This document shows positions 9,753 to 20,533 of a DNA stretch of 64,000 nt, in pieces. Position 1 is the stretch's first letter. Each line of letters starts with the position of its first letter. This DNA is from Phymatolithon calcareum. Its lineage: Eukaryota > Rhodophyta > Florideophyceae > Hapalidiales. The notes below the pieces were generated by a model. It had not been told where the DNA came from. It saw nothing but the letters and a program-made list of their open reading frames with translations, and ran no database searches. The stretch lies in the NCBI GenBank assembly GCA_977006965.1, contig OZ345376.1, positions 434,001-498,000 on the forward strand, written 5' to 3'. A program made the position numbers and the translations under genes.

Positions 9753-12700
9753 GTGGAAACCATACCTAAATTAAGGAACACGAACTCCAAGACACTGGTT
9801 GTTCTTTTTGAGGTCCCTAAGAAGAAGCTATATGGTCGGGGAAGAGCTGTTTGCGTTCGATATTGCGCTCCGTCAAACACACGAGATACATCTGCTGTCA
9901 ACTGCAACATTGAATGCAGTTGCTCTTGTTTGGAAAATGATGAATGCGCCTGCATTCACATTGATGAGCTTTCTTCCCATCAGTCAGTAGCGCAGACTAT
10001 CTCCCGGTTTATTCAGAGCACCGATACGTCATACGAGTCTGTTCAACCTCCAGATGTGATGTCTATTCCGGGAAAATGGCAAGCTTTTCCTACAAGGGAA
10101 ATGAACGAGGCAAAGCATTCGTACTGGGTTTCCTTCTGCCTTGACCCTATCAGTGAAGCACCGTCGACATTTATACCTGTCATGCAGTACAATTTAAATT
10201 CCAGACAAAGGAAAGCTACAGACGCTCGACTTCAGTGCCAGCAATGTAGGCAGTCTCCTGCGAAGAGAGGAATTTGCACTCACGAGATGGCTGTAAGTGA
10301 AGTCCTGCGTATCATGATGGCTTCGAGTACTGATCATCCAGGCTCTAGCAGTGAATCCGATGGCAGTGATTGTGACGGCTCTTCTAGTGATGAGGATGAA
10401 GCTGAGGTAGACCATGCTCGAAACAAGTACATGGGTACTCTCAAACGGCCCATATTCTCTTGTGAATCTGATGAGCGGTCTTTCAGGCATTTTCTGACCA
10501 CCGTCCAGGATTCAAAAAGTACAGGCATCTTGTGTTTGACAGATTTACGCCGTACGTGCAAGCATTGTCTGACAGATCCTCCGAACGGTGATCTAAAGTC
10601 GGCGTATGCAGCGTCCTATCGTGAAGTCACCTTGCACACATTGTCCCAGGGAAGCTTCCGAGTGCTAGTCACAGATCTTCTTTGCGTGCATTGCAAAGAA
10701 GTGATATACTTCGACGGAGTGGACACTGGTAACTTTGCATCCACTGCTCGTAGTGTGTACAGCAGAGAGATACTCGACTTCTGGCTCTACCACACTGCTG
10801 CATTGGGCGGTACATTTCGGGAATCTTATGAGTTGTCTAGACAACTAAGTCGCAGTCATGGGCACGAACTGCGTCGCCTTGGATGTCCTTCGAAAGTCAG
10901 AAGGAGAAGTTCCAGTACCTGCTTCTCTGGATTTCTTCGGACGCTCGATGCTCCAGCTGGCGACGGACTTGCGAAGCTCTTCAACTGTGAGCAGTGTCAG
11001 GAGAGCTCCGGGAGATTGCGCGGCATCGATATGGACGGTACAGCTACGGGCATTTTGGGAACCCTTCCAAAGTATCTGTGCCCAGCGATTGGCATTCCGT
11101 CCACAAGAAACACTACCACGTGCCAGTTTATTCTGCGTGCTCCCAAGGAGAGAAAATTCATGGACATATTTTGCTCTAATGCCAAAATCTCTGACAAAGA
11201 TGGCTTTTTTAATGTTACAATTCGCACAAGAGGCTATCTTGAACTCTGGAAATCAGCAGAATCGATTTATAACGCGACTGGAAATCGACATCCAGTCCTG
11301 ATGATTTGCAATTTCTTAGAGGCTGTATTCGACATTGCTGATTGTGCAAGTAATACGACCTACACAAATCCCTCCCATTCGATGCCCTCTCATGCCAATA
11401 GTTCACGAAGACCCCGGAGACGAACCTCCATCCTCCCAGAGCATACAGAATCTGTTGATGTCAACAATGTGCATACGAAGAATGCAACAATATGCTCATC
11501 GCAGGTGATTCCGACAGATGGAAAGTTTTCTGAGTCGAGAGTCGAAGATGAAGAATCGGAGGATGAAGAGATTAAGCTGACAATGTCAGATGATCCTGTT
11601 TCGTTTGGAAGCACAGGAACTGCTCAATTTCGACATCGGCTTCCGTCAAGGGAGCTGCAAAACTTGGGCACCGACTTCATTAAGTGCTTTAAAGTGAGCT
11701 CCGTCCCTGCTACGCTCTATCGCAGTGACACTATTCGCGATTTAGGAGACGATCTATCCGACCAACTGGCTGAGTTTGCAAACTGCATGCATGCTTCTGC
11801 GAGTGAAACTCGGCATTCATGGGACTTCTGGCCATGTACCAATTGCGCCCAGAACGTGCGGACCTCCTCAAGAGCGATCGAGCCTCATTGTCCCTCCGCG
11901 GCTCGCTTTTCTCTTGCGATCATCAGGTTTGTGAGCGATAATCGTGAAATGCATGGCAATGAAAGTAAACATCACGCATCAAGAATGAGGACAGTTTGTT
12001 TTACAATTGCAAGTGTACTAGACGAAGCTGTTGAGACTCGTAAAGAGTTTGTACTAAGTTTTGCGAAATTTCAGCACAATGCCGCAAGGACGTACAATTC
12101 TAGACATCGGGATTGCAATGCCGTCTCATCGACGTTTTTTGATTTTGGACCTGAGTCGTCGGAGCTGAATGGCGATTTTTTCCCAGGTCGGCCGCTGCAG
12201 CGACCACGGGTTCAATTTCTAAATGCTAACTCTCATCCTGACGCAGTCACAGAAAGCTGTACTAAAAACTACAAGAATGCCAGTTCTCATTCACCTGGCA
12301 TTTTTTCAGTTCACTGTGTGTGCAGTAACCCAAAGCTTTTGGGGGTTTCGGTCATGGATTCATGTGAAAGCATCTCTACTGCAATGTCTGTATTGCTATC
12401 GCGATTCAAAGATCTTCCTGAAACTGTATATTACGACAATGCGTGCAACCTGTCGAAATCAATTGTTCTACGATCTCCGTGGATTCTTGAGGACTCGAGG
12501 ATCTGTTGCGATAGATTCCATTATAAGGCACACAAATGCCCCTCGGTGTTCGATCCAGACAGCTTCAAATCCTTAGACAATCACCGTACGTCAGGGGCTG
12601 AAGCGATGAATGCACGCTGGGCTACATCGAGGAGCCACATTCGATTTCTGGATGGGTCAAATCTCATTCCGTTTCTTATCGCGAAATCCGTGTTTTTGAA

Positions 12701-12833
12701 CTTGTGTACGATGTATAAGGAAAAGCGAGGGGTATGGGATGTAGAAGACGGGGATCTGGTGGCATTTGGAAACAAGCTATTGCCGTGTCAATGCAGAAGA
12801 TGCGTTCAAAAACGAGGTGATGAAAGTATGTAG
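9753..12833 (+). CDS. KDZ-superfamily (Kyakuja-Dileera-Zisupton) transposase
   Basis: A 1026-residue reading frame, open in fact from 9546; the first in-frame ATG is only at 10059, so the real N-terminus lies upstream. Visible parts, numbered from 9753: a Cys-rich cluster at residues 51-69, a SWIM-like zinc motif (C162, C165, then C175-T-H177), acidic low-complexity stretches near 200-220 and 600, and a C-terminal RNase H-like core with YYDNAC (D895), CCDRFH (D920, with a His/Cys cluster after it) and GAEAMNARW (E950). This D..D..E arrangement with YDNAC and a following DRFH is typical of KDZ transposases, known from fungi and green algae. The core residues are intact. The divergent Ulp1 gene supports the call. 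Confidence 0.8.
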   Translation: METIPKLRNTNSKTLVVLFEVPKKKLYGRGRAVCVRYCAPSNTRDTSAVNCNIECSCSCLENDECACIHIDELSSHQSVAQTISRFIQSTDTSYESVQPPDVMSIPGKWQAFPTREMNEAKHSYWVSFCLDPISEAPSTFIPVMQYNLNSRQRKATDARLQCQQCRQSPAKRGICTHEMAVSEVLRIMMASSTDHPGSSSESDGSDCDGSSSDEDEAEVDHARNKYMGTLKRPIFSCESDERSFRHFLTTVQDSKSTGILCLTDLRRTCKHCLTDPPNGDLKSAYAASYREVTLHTLSQGSFRVLVTDLLCVHCKEVIYFDGVDTGNFASTARSVYSREILDFWLYHTAALGGTFRESYELSRQLSRSHGHELRRLGCPSKVRRRSSSTCFSGFLRTLDAPAGDGLAKLFNCEQCQESSGRLRGIDMDGTATGILGTLPKYLCPAIGIPSTRNTTTCQFILRAPKERKFMDIFCSNAKISDKDGFFNVTIRTRGYLELWKSAESIYNATGNRHPVLMICNFLEAVFDIADCASNTTYTNPSHSMPSHANSSRRPRRRTSILPEHTESVDVNNVHTKNATICSSQVIPTDGKFSESRVEDEESEDEEIKLTMSDDPVSFGSTGTAQFRHRLPSRELQNLGTDFIKCFKVSSVPATLYRSDTIRDLGDDLSDQLAEFANCMHASASETRHSWDFWPCTNCAQNVRTSSRAIEPHCPSAARFSLAIIRFVSDNREMHGNESKHHASRMRTVCFTIASVLDEAVETRKEFVLSFAKFQHNAARTYNSRHRDCNAVSSTFFDFGPESSELNGDFFPGRPLQRPRVQFLNANSHPDAVTESCTKNYKNASSHSPGIFSVHCVCSNPKLLGVSVMDSCESISTAMSVLLSRFKDLPETVYYDNACNLSKSIVLRSPWILEDSRICCDRFHYKAHKCPSVFDPDSFKSLDNHRTSGAEAMNARWATSRSHIRFLDGSNLIPFLIAKSVFLNLCTMYKEKRGVWDVEDGDLVAFGNKLLPCQCRRCVQKRGDESM

Positions 12834-12972
12834 CATTTTTACAATTGCTGTCAATAACGACGAGCATGTCCTTCAAAATAAATCTAAGTTGAATTAATCT
12901 GAAGAGTGCCACAAACAACCCAGATACGAAATACTGGAACACTAAGTAGCACGCCAAAGCAGCCCGGAACGA

Positions 12973-13038
12973 TCCCTAATCGTATTTCTGAACGAAGTCC
13001 GTGCGTCCCTAATCGTATTTCTGAACGAAGTCCGTGCG
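12973..13038. repeat. Two exact tandem copies of a 33-bp unit
   Basis: The unit begins TCCCTAATCGTATTTCTGAA. Copies 12973-13005 and 13006-13038 are identical. They lie 140 bp after the KDZ gene, in the only space available for that element's right end. Confidence 0.9.
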
Positions 13039-13117
13039 TCTTGCAGCGGCGAGAACTGCATGCTTTGAATGAGGCTTTCCACTCCTTAACCAGTCCTTCC
13101 ACAAAAGACATTCAACA

Positions 13118-14303
13118 TGTTGGAGAAGGTTAGGCAAGTGATGGGGAGAAAGAAAAAGTTTGGTTGAAAGAAAATGGTTGAGTAGAAGCTGAGATAGGTG
13201 AGAATGAGTTCCTTGGTTTATTCACTTGGCGGATCCCATGTCGAGCATACAGTCGAACCTGTATAGCTGCAACCCGTATAGCTGCAAAACCTGCATTCGT
13301 GCAATCGAATCGCCTAGACCAATTTGGTATATGCCGAAAAGTAACTAAATTTAAACCTACCTTGCAAACTGCATTAGTGCAACTGAAGGGAATGCCACCC
13401 TTAATTTTGAATAAAATTTTGATAGCACGGTTTGCAACAGAGACTGGCTCTCGTCATAAATCGTGCAGGGCTGCTTGCCAAGGAAGTTCCATGTGCTACA
13501 TAGAATAGCGTTATTTGGGGATGCTCATCCCTGCAGGAAACACCACTGCGCATACCTCGTCAGCCCAAATGAGGAGGATGACTGCATCGCAGATGTGGAA
13601 GAGGCGACACTTGTCGGCGATACCCTGCATGAAATGAATCCTGTTGAGACCAGCGAAGCCGCTGAGAGTGTTGAACAGGAGAACAAGCCGAAATTGTCGC
13701 TTGCTGAGCAGTTGCGTCATCTGAGTTTGGCAGTAGAGATCATGGACGAGAGAGGAGAGAGTTCGTAGTCTGTGCGGCGCGCCATCCACGCATCGCAACG
13801 TGAGATTCGCTCCGACCACAAGAAGGGGCTCCAGCAGAGAAAGGTCACTGATTGGTTCAACTGAGCCTCGTGGACGATTGGGTAGAATGTTTCTGTAGCC
13901 CCTTATGATAAAGCCTCCAAGACTGCAAAACCTCTATTACTGCATACCAACCTGCTTTACCGCCGTGTTGCAGCTATACAGGTTCGACTGTATATAGACC
14001 TGAAAACTCAATCAACTTGATCAAAAACCCTAATTGACGACGGAGACACTCTAACCCTAAACAAATTTGTCATAATATCATATGACACGTGTAACATGAA
14101 AAATCAAGAATCATCTACTGAGTGAGGGGGGTATGATTATCATACTCTTATCATACTCTGACACGTGTCACTGCCAATCTTCTTGACTCAAAGTTCTGAG
14201 ACACTTTGACTTTCGACTTGACACGTGTACACGTGTATCGAGATCATACCTTGATATTGAAGTGTGTTTGAGACTAGAGCTCCAAGCAATCACATTTCCA
14301 ACA
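13118..14303 (-). repeat. 3' LTR of the copia element, interrupted by a pogo-like insert
   Basis: Matches 18911-19353 on both sides of the insert at 13250-13990. This is the downstream LTR because the genes run on the minus strand. Confidence 0.95.
13250..13990 (+). mobile_element. Pogo/Tigger-like element remnant (Tc1/mariner superfamily), 741 bp
   Basis: Perfect 23-bp terminal inverted repeats (13250-13272 and 13968-13990) begin CAGTCGAACCTG, close to known pogo/Tigger ends. The insertion site is a duplicated TA (13248-13249 and 13991-13992), and the intact right LTR shows the empty site with a single TA. An open stretch on the plus strand ending at 13768 (about 100 residues, rich in Glu and ending in EQLRHLSLAVEIM) resembles the variable C-terminus of a pogo transposase. 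I infer an internally deleted copy that keeps both ends and the tail of the gene. It can only move with help from a full copy. Confidence 0.88.
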
Positions 14304-14316
14304 CTCCCCCTTGATC
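14304..14316 (-). promoter_or_regulatory. Polypurine tract of the copia element
   Basis: GATCAAGGGGGAG on the minus strand lies directly before the 3' LTR, the place where plus-strand DNA synthesis is primed in LTR retroelements. Confidence 0.8.
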
Positions 14317-14324
14317 GAGGCACA

Positions 14325-17300
14325 CTACGCCATTTGCGTGCATAGTCCCATCTCTTGAGCGAACTTGGCTGTCTTCATTCGATCCAGTGGCTTGGTTAGT
14401 GCATCAGCAACCATGGACTCAGTATTGCAGCACTTAATCGAGATCTTTCCTGTTGCAACAACATCACGAACGTAGTGATATTGGATGTCAATATGCTTGT
14501 TGCGTTGAGTGATGGCAGCGTTCCTCCCGGTTGCGATTGCACTCTGACTGTCGGTATACAAAGTCATGAGAGTGGGCTTCTGGAGACCTTGGATATCTGC
14601 GATAAGTCTTGACAGCCAAACAGCTTCCTTGGCGGCGGCACAGGAAGCGATGTACTCCGCTTCACATGTTCACGTGGCGACGATAGTTTGTTTCTTCGAA
14701 CGCCAGCTTATGGCTCTCCCTGCAAGAAGGAACACATAGCCACTTGTTGATCGCCTTGTCTCACGACATCCTGCCCAATCCGCGTCTGTGTACCCGATTG
14801 GCAACATGCTCCCACTTGCACCGAACAGAATCCCATAGTCTCGAGTACCTGCAATGTACCGAAGAACGCGCTTAACACCTATCCAGTGACGCTTTAAGGG
14901 TTTCTCGCAAAACGAAGAAAGCTTACCGACCGAGTCCGAGATGTCTGGGCAAGTGCCGACCATCAAGTACATCAGGCTTCCGATAGCTTGACGATACGGA
15001 ACTTCGTCTCCAAGAGACTCGGTGATATCCACTTCCTCGATTGCGGTGTTCTTGTTGCTTGACTCCATTGGGGTAGGTGCAGGTTTCGAGTTCTCCATGC
15101 CGAAGCGTTCCAAGACCGACTGAGCGTAGACCGACTGCGAAAGATGAAGGGTCCGAAGAGTACGGTCCCGGCGAATCTCAAGCCCAAGGCATACACTTGC
15201 TTCATCAAGGTCCTTCATCTCGAACCGCTTGTTCAGCTCCCCCTTGATCCACGAAATGGCAGAGGTGTCGTTTCCACCAATCAGTAAGTCATCCACATAC
15301 AGGGCGATGATCATGATGCTGTTTGACTTGTGCCGGACGTACAGACAAGGATCGTTGGGACTGCTTGAGAAGCCGAGCTCGTCGATGAGGAACTTGTCGA
15401 TCTTGGCATGCCATTGCCGCGGAGCTTGCTTCAGACCGTATAGTGCCTTCAAGAGATTGCAAACAAGGTTGGGACGCTTGGGATCTCGAAATCCGGCCGG
15501 AACTTCCATGTAGATGTCTTCGTCAAGGTCACCATGCAGGAACGCTGTCACAACATCCATTTGGTGGAGTTCCAGATCATGGACAGCAACCGTTGCAAGT
15601 AGGATACGAATCGAGGTGAATTTCACGACTGGGGCATACGTTTCACCGTAGTCCACCCCATGCACCTGTCGGAACCCTTTTGCCACAATTCGAACTTTTG
15701 GGCCTGTATCCTTGACCTTGAAGACATACTTGCACGGTAGCACGTTCATGTCGGAGTTGCGCGGAACCAGTTTCCAGGTATTGTTATGGACGAGTGAAGA
15801 ATGTTCTTTCTCTATGGCCTTTGACCAGAAGTCGACATTATGATTTGAAGTCGCTTCCTTAAAGGTCTGAGGTATTTCATGAGAAGACAAACCGGATTCC
15901 GATGCGAGATTAACAGATTCGAAGGCAAGCATTGCAGTGTGCGGGGGAGCTTTCCAGAAGTCAGTGGGTGGTTTTGAGACCCGAGCTGACCTGCGCAGAA
16001 TGGGTTTGGCGATCATCGGTGTAGTTACTTCTGATGCCGGTGGTGTTGTTGGTTGTTCTGCATCGTGCGCCTGCTGCCCTTCTTCGTTAGTCACATCGAG
16101 GTTCTTGTTGTTTTCCTCCGAAGAGTCCTTAGCTTCAACCGTATCTTCACATGCTTGGACGACTCCGTCGTCTGGAATGTCAGTGGATACATCCGTTTCA
16201 GCCTCACCTAATCCGCAATCCGATTCGTCGAACGTCACATCCCTTGACACAATCACCTTCTTGGAGCATAGATCACACAGCTTATATCCTTTGGATGAAG
16301 TCGCATATCCCAGCATAATGGCTTCACGAGTTCGAGAGTCGAGTTTCTTAACCTTCTTTTTCGGAATCACGTACCAACACTTTATGCCAAATACACGTAA
16401 GTGTCTCAAGTCTGGAGCGGCACCCATCCATATGTGATGGGGGGTCGTGTTCGAAGGAAGTCCTCGTGACGTAACTCGATTGCGAACATACACAGCAGTA
16501 GCAAGTGCTTCAGCCCAGAACTTCTTCTCGATGCCTCTGTGATGAAGCATCGAGCGCACCAAGTTGAGAAGTGTGCGGTTCATGCGCTCAGCCACCCCAT
16601 TCTGTTGTGGGGTATATGCTACTGTGAGTTGCTGATGTATGCCGTGTTGTGCCAAATATGCCTTGAACTCGTTGGAAAGGTACTCGCCTCCGTTATCGGT
16701 CCTAATAGCCTTGAGCTCGGGTGCAGTCGAGAAGTCCTGAACGTTCAAATGCTTAAGCTTTCTCCCGGTATGGGTTTCAGCATACTTGTGGAACTTTCGA
16801 AAACACTCAAAGCTCTCCGACTTCCGTCGCATGGTGTATACCGTGGTCCATTTGGAGTGATCATCGATGAATGTGATGAAGTATCGAGAGCCTCCAAGTG
16901 ATGGAATGTCGATAGGACCTAAGACGTCGGAATGTACGAGGTTGAGGACAGCTTCAGAACGAGTATTACTAGACTTTGGGATAGGAGCGCGATGACCTTT
17001 GCCGGCAAGACAGCCCTTGCATGGATGTTCTGAGATTGGATTGGGAGCAAGGTTCACACCTTTGACCACCCCATGACGTACCATATCAGAGACACCAGAG
17101 GGATGGACATGAGCGAGACGTTCATGCCAAAGCTGGAGGCTAGCAAGACAAGAAACTTCGGTAACTTTATTCCCATCTGCAAGATCGAGTGAGTAGAGAC
17201 TCTTGCGAAGTGTTCCTGTAGCAACCGTGTCATCATGAGCTTTAACATAGCAACGACTGTTCTTGAACGTAATCCCATATCCATACTCATCCATTTTGGA

Positions 17301-18401
17301 TACCGATAGTAAAGAGTATCCAAAGTCCGGTATGTGCATAACATCCCTGAGTTTGCATTTCGACGGCTTCCCATTCACATTGATCGTAATAATGGCATCA
17401 CTCTTTCCAGCGATTGTGGCCTTAGCTTTCGTTCCCATTTCAACAGTAGACGACAGTTCGGTGTACGTGCAGAAGAGTGAGCGGTCAAACGTCATGTGAG
17501 ATGTGCTTCCAGAGTCAATGATCCAGGACTTGGACTTCTCGGAAATGTCGGAATTGCGCACCTTGGCCATCAAGCATACAAAGTCGGAATCAGACATGAC
17601 ACGAACAGGTTCCGACTCATCAGTCAGAAATGCAGATGGTTTTGTTTGCTTTTCATTCCGACGTTTGTATCCTTCCGGAGCAAGGTGAGGGAATTTGGTC
17701 CAACACTTAACGCTCTTATGTCCGGATCGATGACAATGGTCGCAGTGATCACGAATGCGTTCTCCATCGCGTCTGGCTGTGAACAGTGCCGCAGCCTCAG
17801 CTTTCACGGTTGATGCTTCGACTCTCATCGACATACGCTGCTCCTCTTGCAAAAGTCTGCTCTTCACAAACTCGAGCGAGAATGACTCATCCTCGTTGCC
17901 AAGAGCATCGAGTGCACTGATTAAGCTATCGTACCGTTCCGGAAGTCCGTTAAGCACAGCCATCGCCATTTCTTTGTCGTCGATATCAACACCCATTGAC
18001 TTGAGGGTGGATGCGAGCTGGCGAATACGGTTCGTATAAGAAAGTATTTTCTCGTCCTCGAGCATTGTGGCGGTATAGAACTTGCGGCGAGCGGCCAGTT
18101 TGTTCAGTAGTGTATGTCGTTCAAAGATATTCAGAATCGACTGCCACATTTCCTTGGCCGTATTCACATCTTGCACATGCTCGAGATGTTCATCCGAGAG
18201 AGAAAGTCCGATAATAGCCTTTGCCTTGTTGTCACTTCGACGCCAGAGAGTGAAATCGTCCGAGTCCCGTGCTGGTGGATCGTCCTCAATGTGTTCATCA
18301 AGTTCGCGGAATGATAGTACTAGCTGAATTTTCTGTTTCCAAGCATGGAAATTGGTCTCATTGAGTTTCTCGACCTTCAGCGTTCCTTGCGAGTTGTCCA
18401 T
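14325..18401 (-). pseudogene. Copia Gag-Pol polyprotein with one nonsense codon
   Basis: Single reading frame for the whole polyprotein. In order: Gag core (UBN2-like), CCHC zinc knuckle starting CDHCHRSGH, aspartic protease IIDSGS, integrase zinc site (HERLAH then CKGC), integrase core (SDVLG, RTDNGGEY, NGVAERMNRTL), reverse transcriptase (QMDVVTAFLHG, YVDDLL) and RNase H (TDADWAG). A TGA at 14670-14672 interrupts the RNase H domain just before the TCEAEY motif. The frame continues to a TAG at 14325-14327 with the SQSAIA and HIDIQYHYVRD motifs. All else looks intact, so one point mutation has disabled the copy. I choose the ATG at 18401 (MDNSQG) because copia Gag proteins start this way. The frame has an earlier ATG at 18464. 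Confidence 0.93.
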
Positions 18402-18564
18402 TTCGGGGAGTGTGGGTCTTCTATTCTTGTCGAAAATCCGTTCGAGGAGTCCACTGCGAGTCAACCGAAGTTAACTATCGAGGCAATCTATCCCGTATAA
18501 GAAATCCCTTCGAGTCAATGTGACCCGGACCTTGATCGGGGGATGGCTCAATGGCCGTATACCT

Positions 18565-18812
18565 CTTGTGGCGTTTTGGTACACCTGAACCTGCAGTCGG
18601 CAACACGCACTGCAAGACGTTTTGTGGTATCCTGAAACGGGCCTAGTAAGAATCAAAGATTTTTAACAAGGATACGCAACAGGAAAACCCTTGTGGTGTT
18701 TTGGTACACCTGAACCTGCAGCCGGCAACGCGCACTGCAAGACGCTTAGTGAACCCCTGAAGCGGACCGAGCAAGAATCAACGATTCTTGACAAGGATGC
18801 GCAAGCAGGAAG
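18565..18812. repeat. Two tandem copies of a 124-bp unit in the copia leader
   Basis: The sequence beginning CTTGTGGCGTTTTGGTACAC at 18565 returns at 18690 with scattered changes. Both copies lie between the primer binding site and the Gag start, so they would be part of the genomic RNA leader (packaging region). Confidence 0.85.
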
Positions 18813-18894
18813 ATTAGACAGAGACAGATCGGGGGCGAAGGAGAACCCCGGAGATGATGACGATGATGATGAAACGCGGTGGTTGAGGTGCGAT

Positions 18895-18910
18895 GACTGG
18901 GCCCATAACC
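18895..18910 (-). promoter_or_regulatory. Primer binding site, complementary to the anticodon arm of initiator tRNA
   Basis: The minus strand directly after the 5' LTR reads GGTTATGGGCCCAGTC. Its complement GGGCCCATAACC is the anticodon stem-loop (anticodon CAU) of eukaryotic initiator tRNA-Met. Drosophila copia is primed by a half-tRNA pairing at this internal position and has nearly the same site. Classic elements instead pair with the tRNA 3' end. Confidence 0.85.
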
Positions 18911-19353
18911 TGTTGGTGAAGGTTAGTCAAGTGATGGGGAGAAAGAAAAAGTTTGGTTGAAAGAAAATGGTTGAGTAGAAGCTGAGATAGGTGAGAATGA
19001 GTTCCTTGGTTTATTCACTTGGCGGATCCCATGTCGAGCATATATAGACCTGAAAACTCAATCAACTTGATCAAAAACCCTAATTGACGACGGAGACACT
19101 CTAACCCTAAACAAATTTGTCATAATATCATATGACACGTGTAACATGAAAAATCAAGAATCAACTACTGAGTGAGGGGGGTATGATTATCATACTCTTA
19201 TCATACTCTGACACGTGTCACTGCCAATCTTCTTGACTCAAAGTTCTGAGACACTTTGACTTTCGACTTGACACGTGTACACGTGTACCGAGATCATACC
19301 TTGATATTGAAGTGTGTTTGCGACTAGAGCTCCAAGCAATCACACTTCCAACA
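18911..19353 (-). repeat. 5' LTR of the copia element (443 bp)
   Basis: Uninterrupted LTR, TG...CA ends, about six mismatches to the left copy. It should contain the element's promoter, on the minus strand. Confidence 0.95.
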
Positions 19354-19358
19354 CAACA

Positions 19359-20533
19359 CGCCTCTCTTAAAAGTTTCTGTCACAATCCCTGTACAACAGA
19401 ACGGAAACGCATCACTCCGTCGCTGGAGTGGATTCGCGTAAATATGATTTGCTTGCCCTGAATGTTGCAAAAAAACCATGCTGTCGCTCGAACAATGACC
19501 ATTACTCACTCATGGACGGACGGAGAGACGAGACGTGATGAGCCAGGCGCAGGGATGGCATGGAGATCCTACGGGGTGGTAGATAAATGCCCATCTAATA
19601 CTATATCAGAATATGAAGAAATTTCAAAAACGATGTAAAACTTTTGTTAGTGTGCACTTCTCGGTTTGAAGCAATGCCAGTGTGCAGTTCGAATCAAATC
19701 CAAAATCAGGGGTGCCTAATTACTCATTAGAGCACTGATCGAAAATGATTGAGACCAGCTGGTGTTGCCGGCCAGTGCACAGTGGTGCTGTATCTCCATG
19801 TCCACTGCTCGCATGGACCCCGGTACCAATGGTTAACGATGGGTCCGATGATAACAGTGCCGGGAGGTGTGGAACGAAATTGTTGGAACGAGCAAACGCT
19901 TGAAAAACGGCTATTACAGGCGCCAGAAAGTACACTTTCAAATGCCACTCGGCAATATCTATGATACTATGGCGGCTAGCTTTGTATGATCCATTCCCAT
20001 TTGAAATCCATCTGTCAAAATGTTCTCGCCCTGATCGATATTTCTTGCACACGCAGCGGAAGAGGGAAAAAGTATGATACACACAGAAGAACACAATTTG
20101 CAGGTAAATCGTAAAGGTTTATCATACCTTTTATTCGCATTCCATCTACTCCTTTCGGGGTAAGGGCGCGCCCTTCGCTGGTTTTTTGTACGGGGAGGGC
20201 GCGTAACGTTTCGTCGAACACACTATACCGCTAGCGCAAAAGCAAGCTGAATCAGCCGAAGTTGAAGCCACGGCCCATCGCTCGCTTCCTATTTGGGTCA
20301 TTGGCATTGTTTGACCTGCCGTTGAGTGATTCGCACAAGCTCTCACCGGGACCACGGACACCCGTGACAATCATTCCAGTCAAACTCTTTCAGAACCGGA
20401 CAACGCGACACTGCAGCAGCCGTGCACAGTACTGTAGTGAACCTCCTAATCATTCTCAACCAAGCCGCCGATCGCTACCTGCTTCATCACTGCCTCCACA
20501 CCGAGTCTAGGCATTCGACTAAACCTCTTCGAC
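19359..20533. other. Spacer before the NB-ARC/WD40 gene
   Basis: No gene with recognisable features. The last part should contain the promoter and 5' leader of the receptor gene. I see no clear TATA box. Confidence 0.45.

Larger units (their letters stand above)
5423..12833. mobile_element. KDZ-type DNA transposon (core; ends not found)
   Basis: The Ulp1 protease and KDZ transposase form the two-gene core of a KDZ element. The outer limits should lie within 4231-5422 on the left and 12834-13117 on the right, the latter being where the copia element begins. I looked for matching inverted ends and found none I would defend. The 33-bp tandem repeat at 12973-13038 could be a subterminal repeat. 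Confidence 0.6.
13118..19353 (-). mobile_element. Ty1/copia LTR retrotransposon, full length, with nested insertion
   Basis: Two LTRs in direct orientation, starting TGTTGG and ending CCAACA, flank a gag-pol region read from the minus strand. The 5-bp sequence CAACA lies on both outer sides (13113-13117 and 19354-19358), a proper target duplication. After removal of the nested 741-bp insert and its duplicated TA, the left LTR is 443 bp, the same as the right, with about six differences between them. Insertion is therefore fairly recent. The order protease, integrase, reverse transcriptase, RNase H defines the copia type. Confidence 0.96.

Noticed and set aside
12973-13038. CRISPR-like or centromeric array
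   Set aside because: Only two directly adjacent copies without spacers; no array.
13463-13768. Independent host gene inside the copia LTR
   Set aside because: The frame lies within the pogo-like inverted repeats and its end resembles a pogo transposase C-terminus, so it is part of that element.
18895-18910. Initiator tRNA-like sequence (GGGCCCATAACC) as a tRNA gene
   Set aside because: Only the anticodon arm is present and it lies exactly at the LTR border, so it is the primer binding site.
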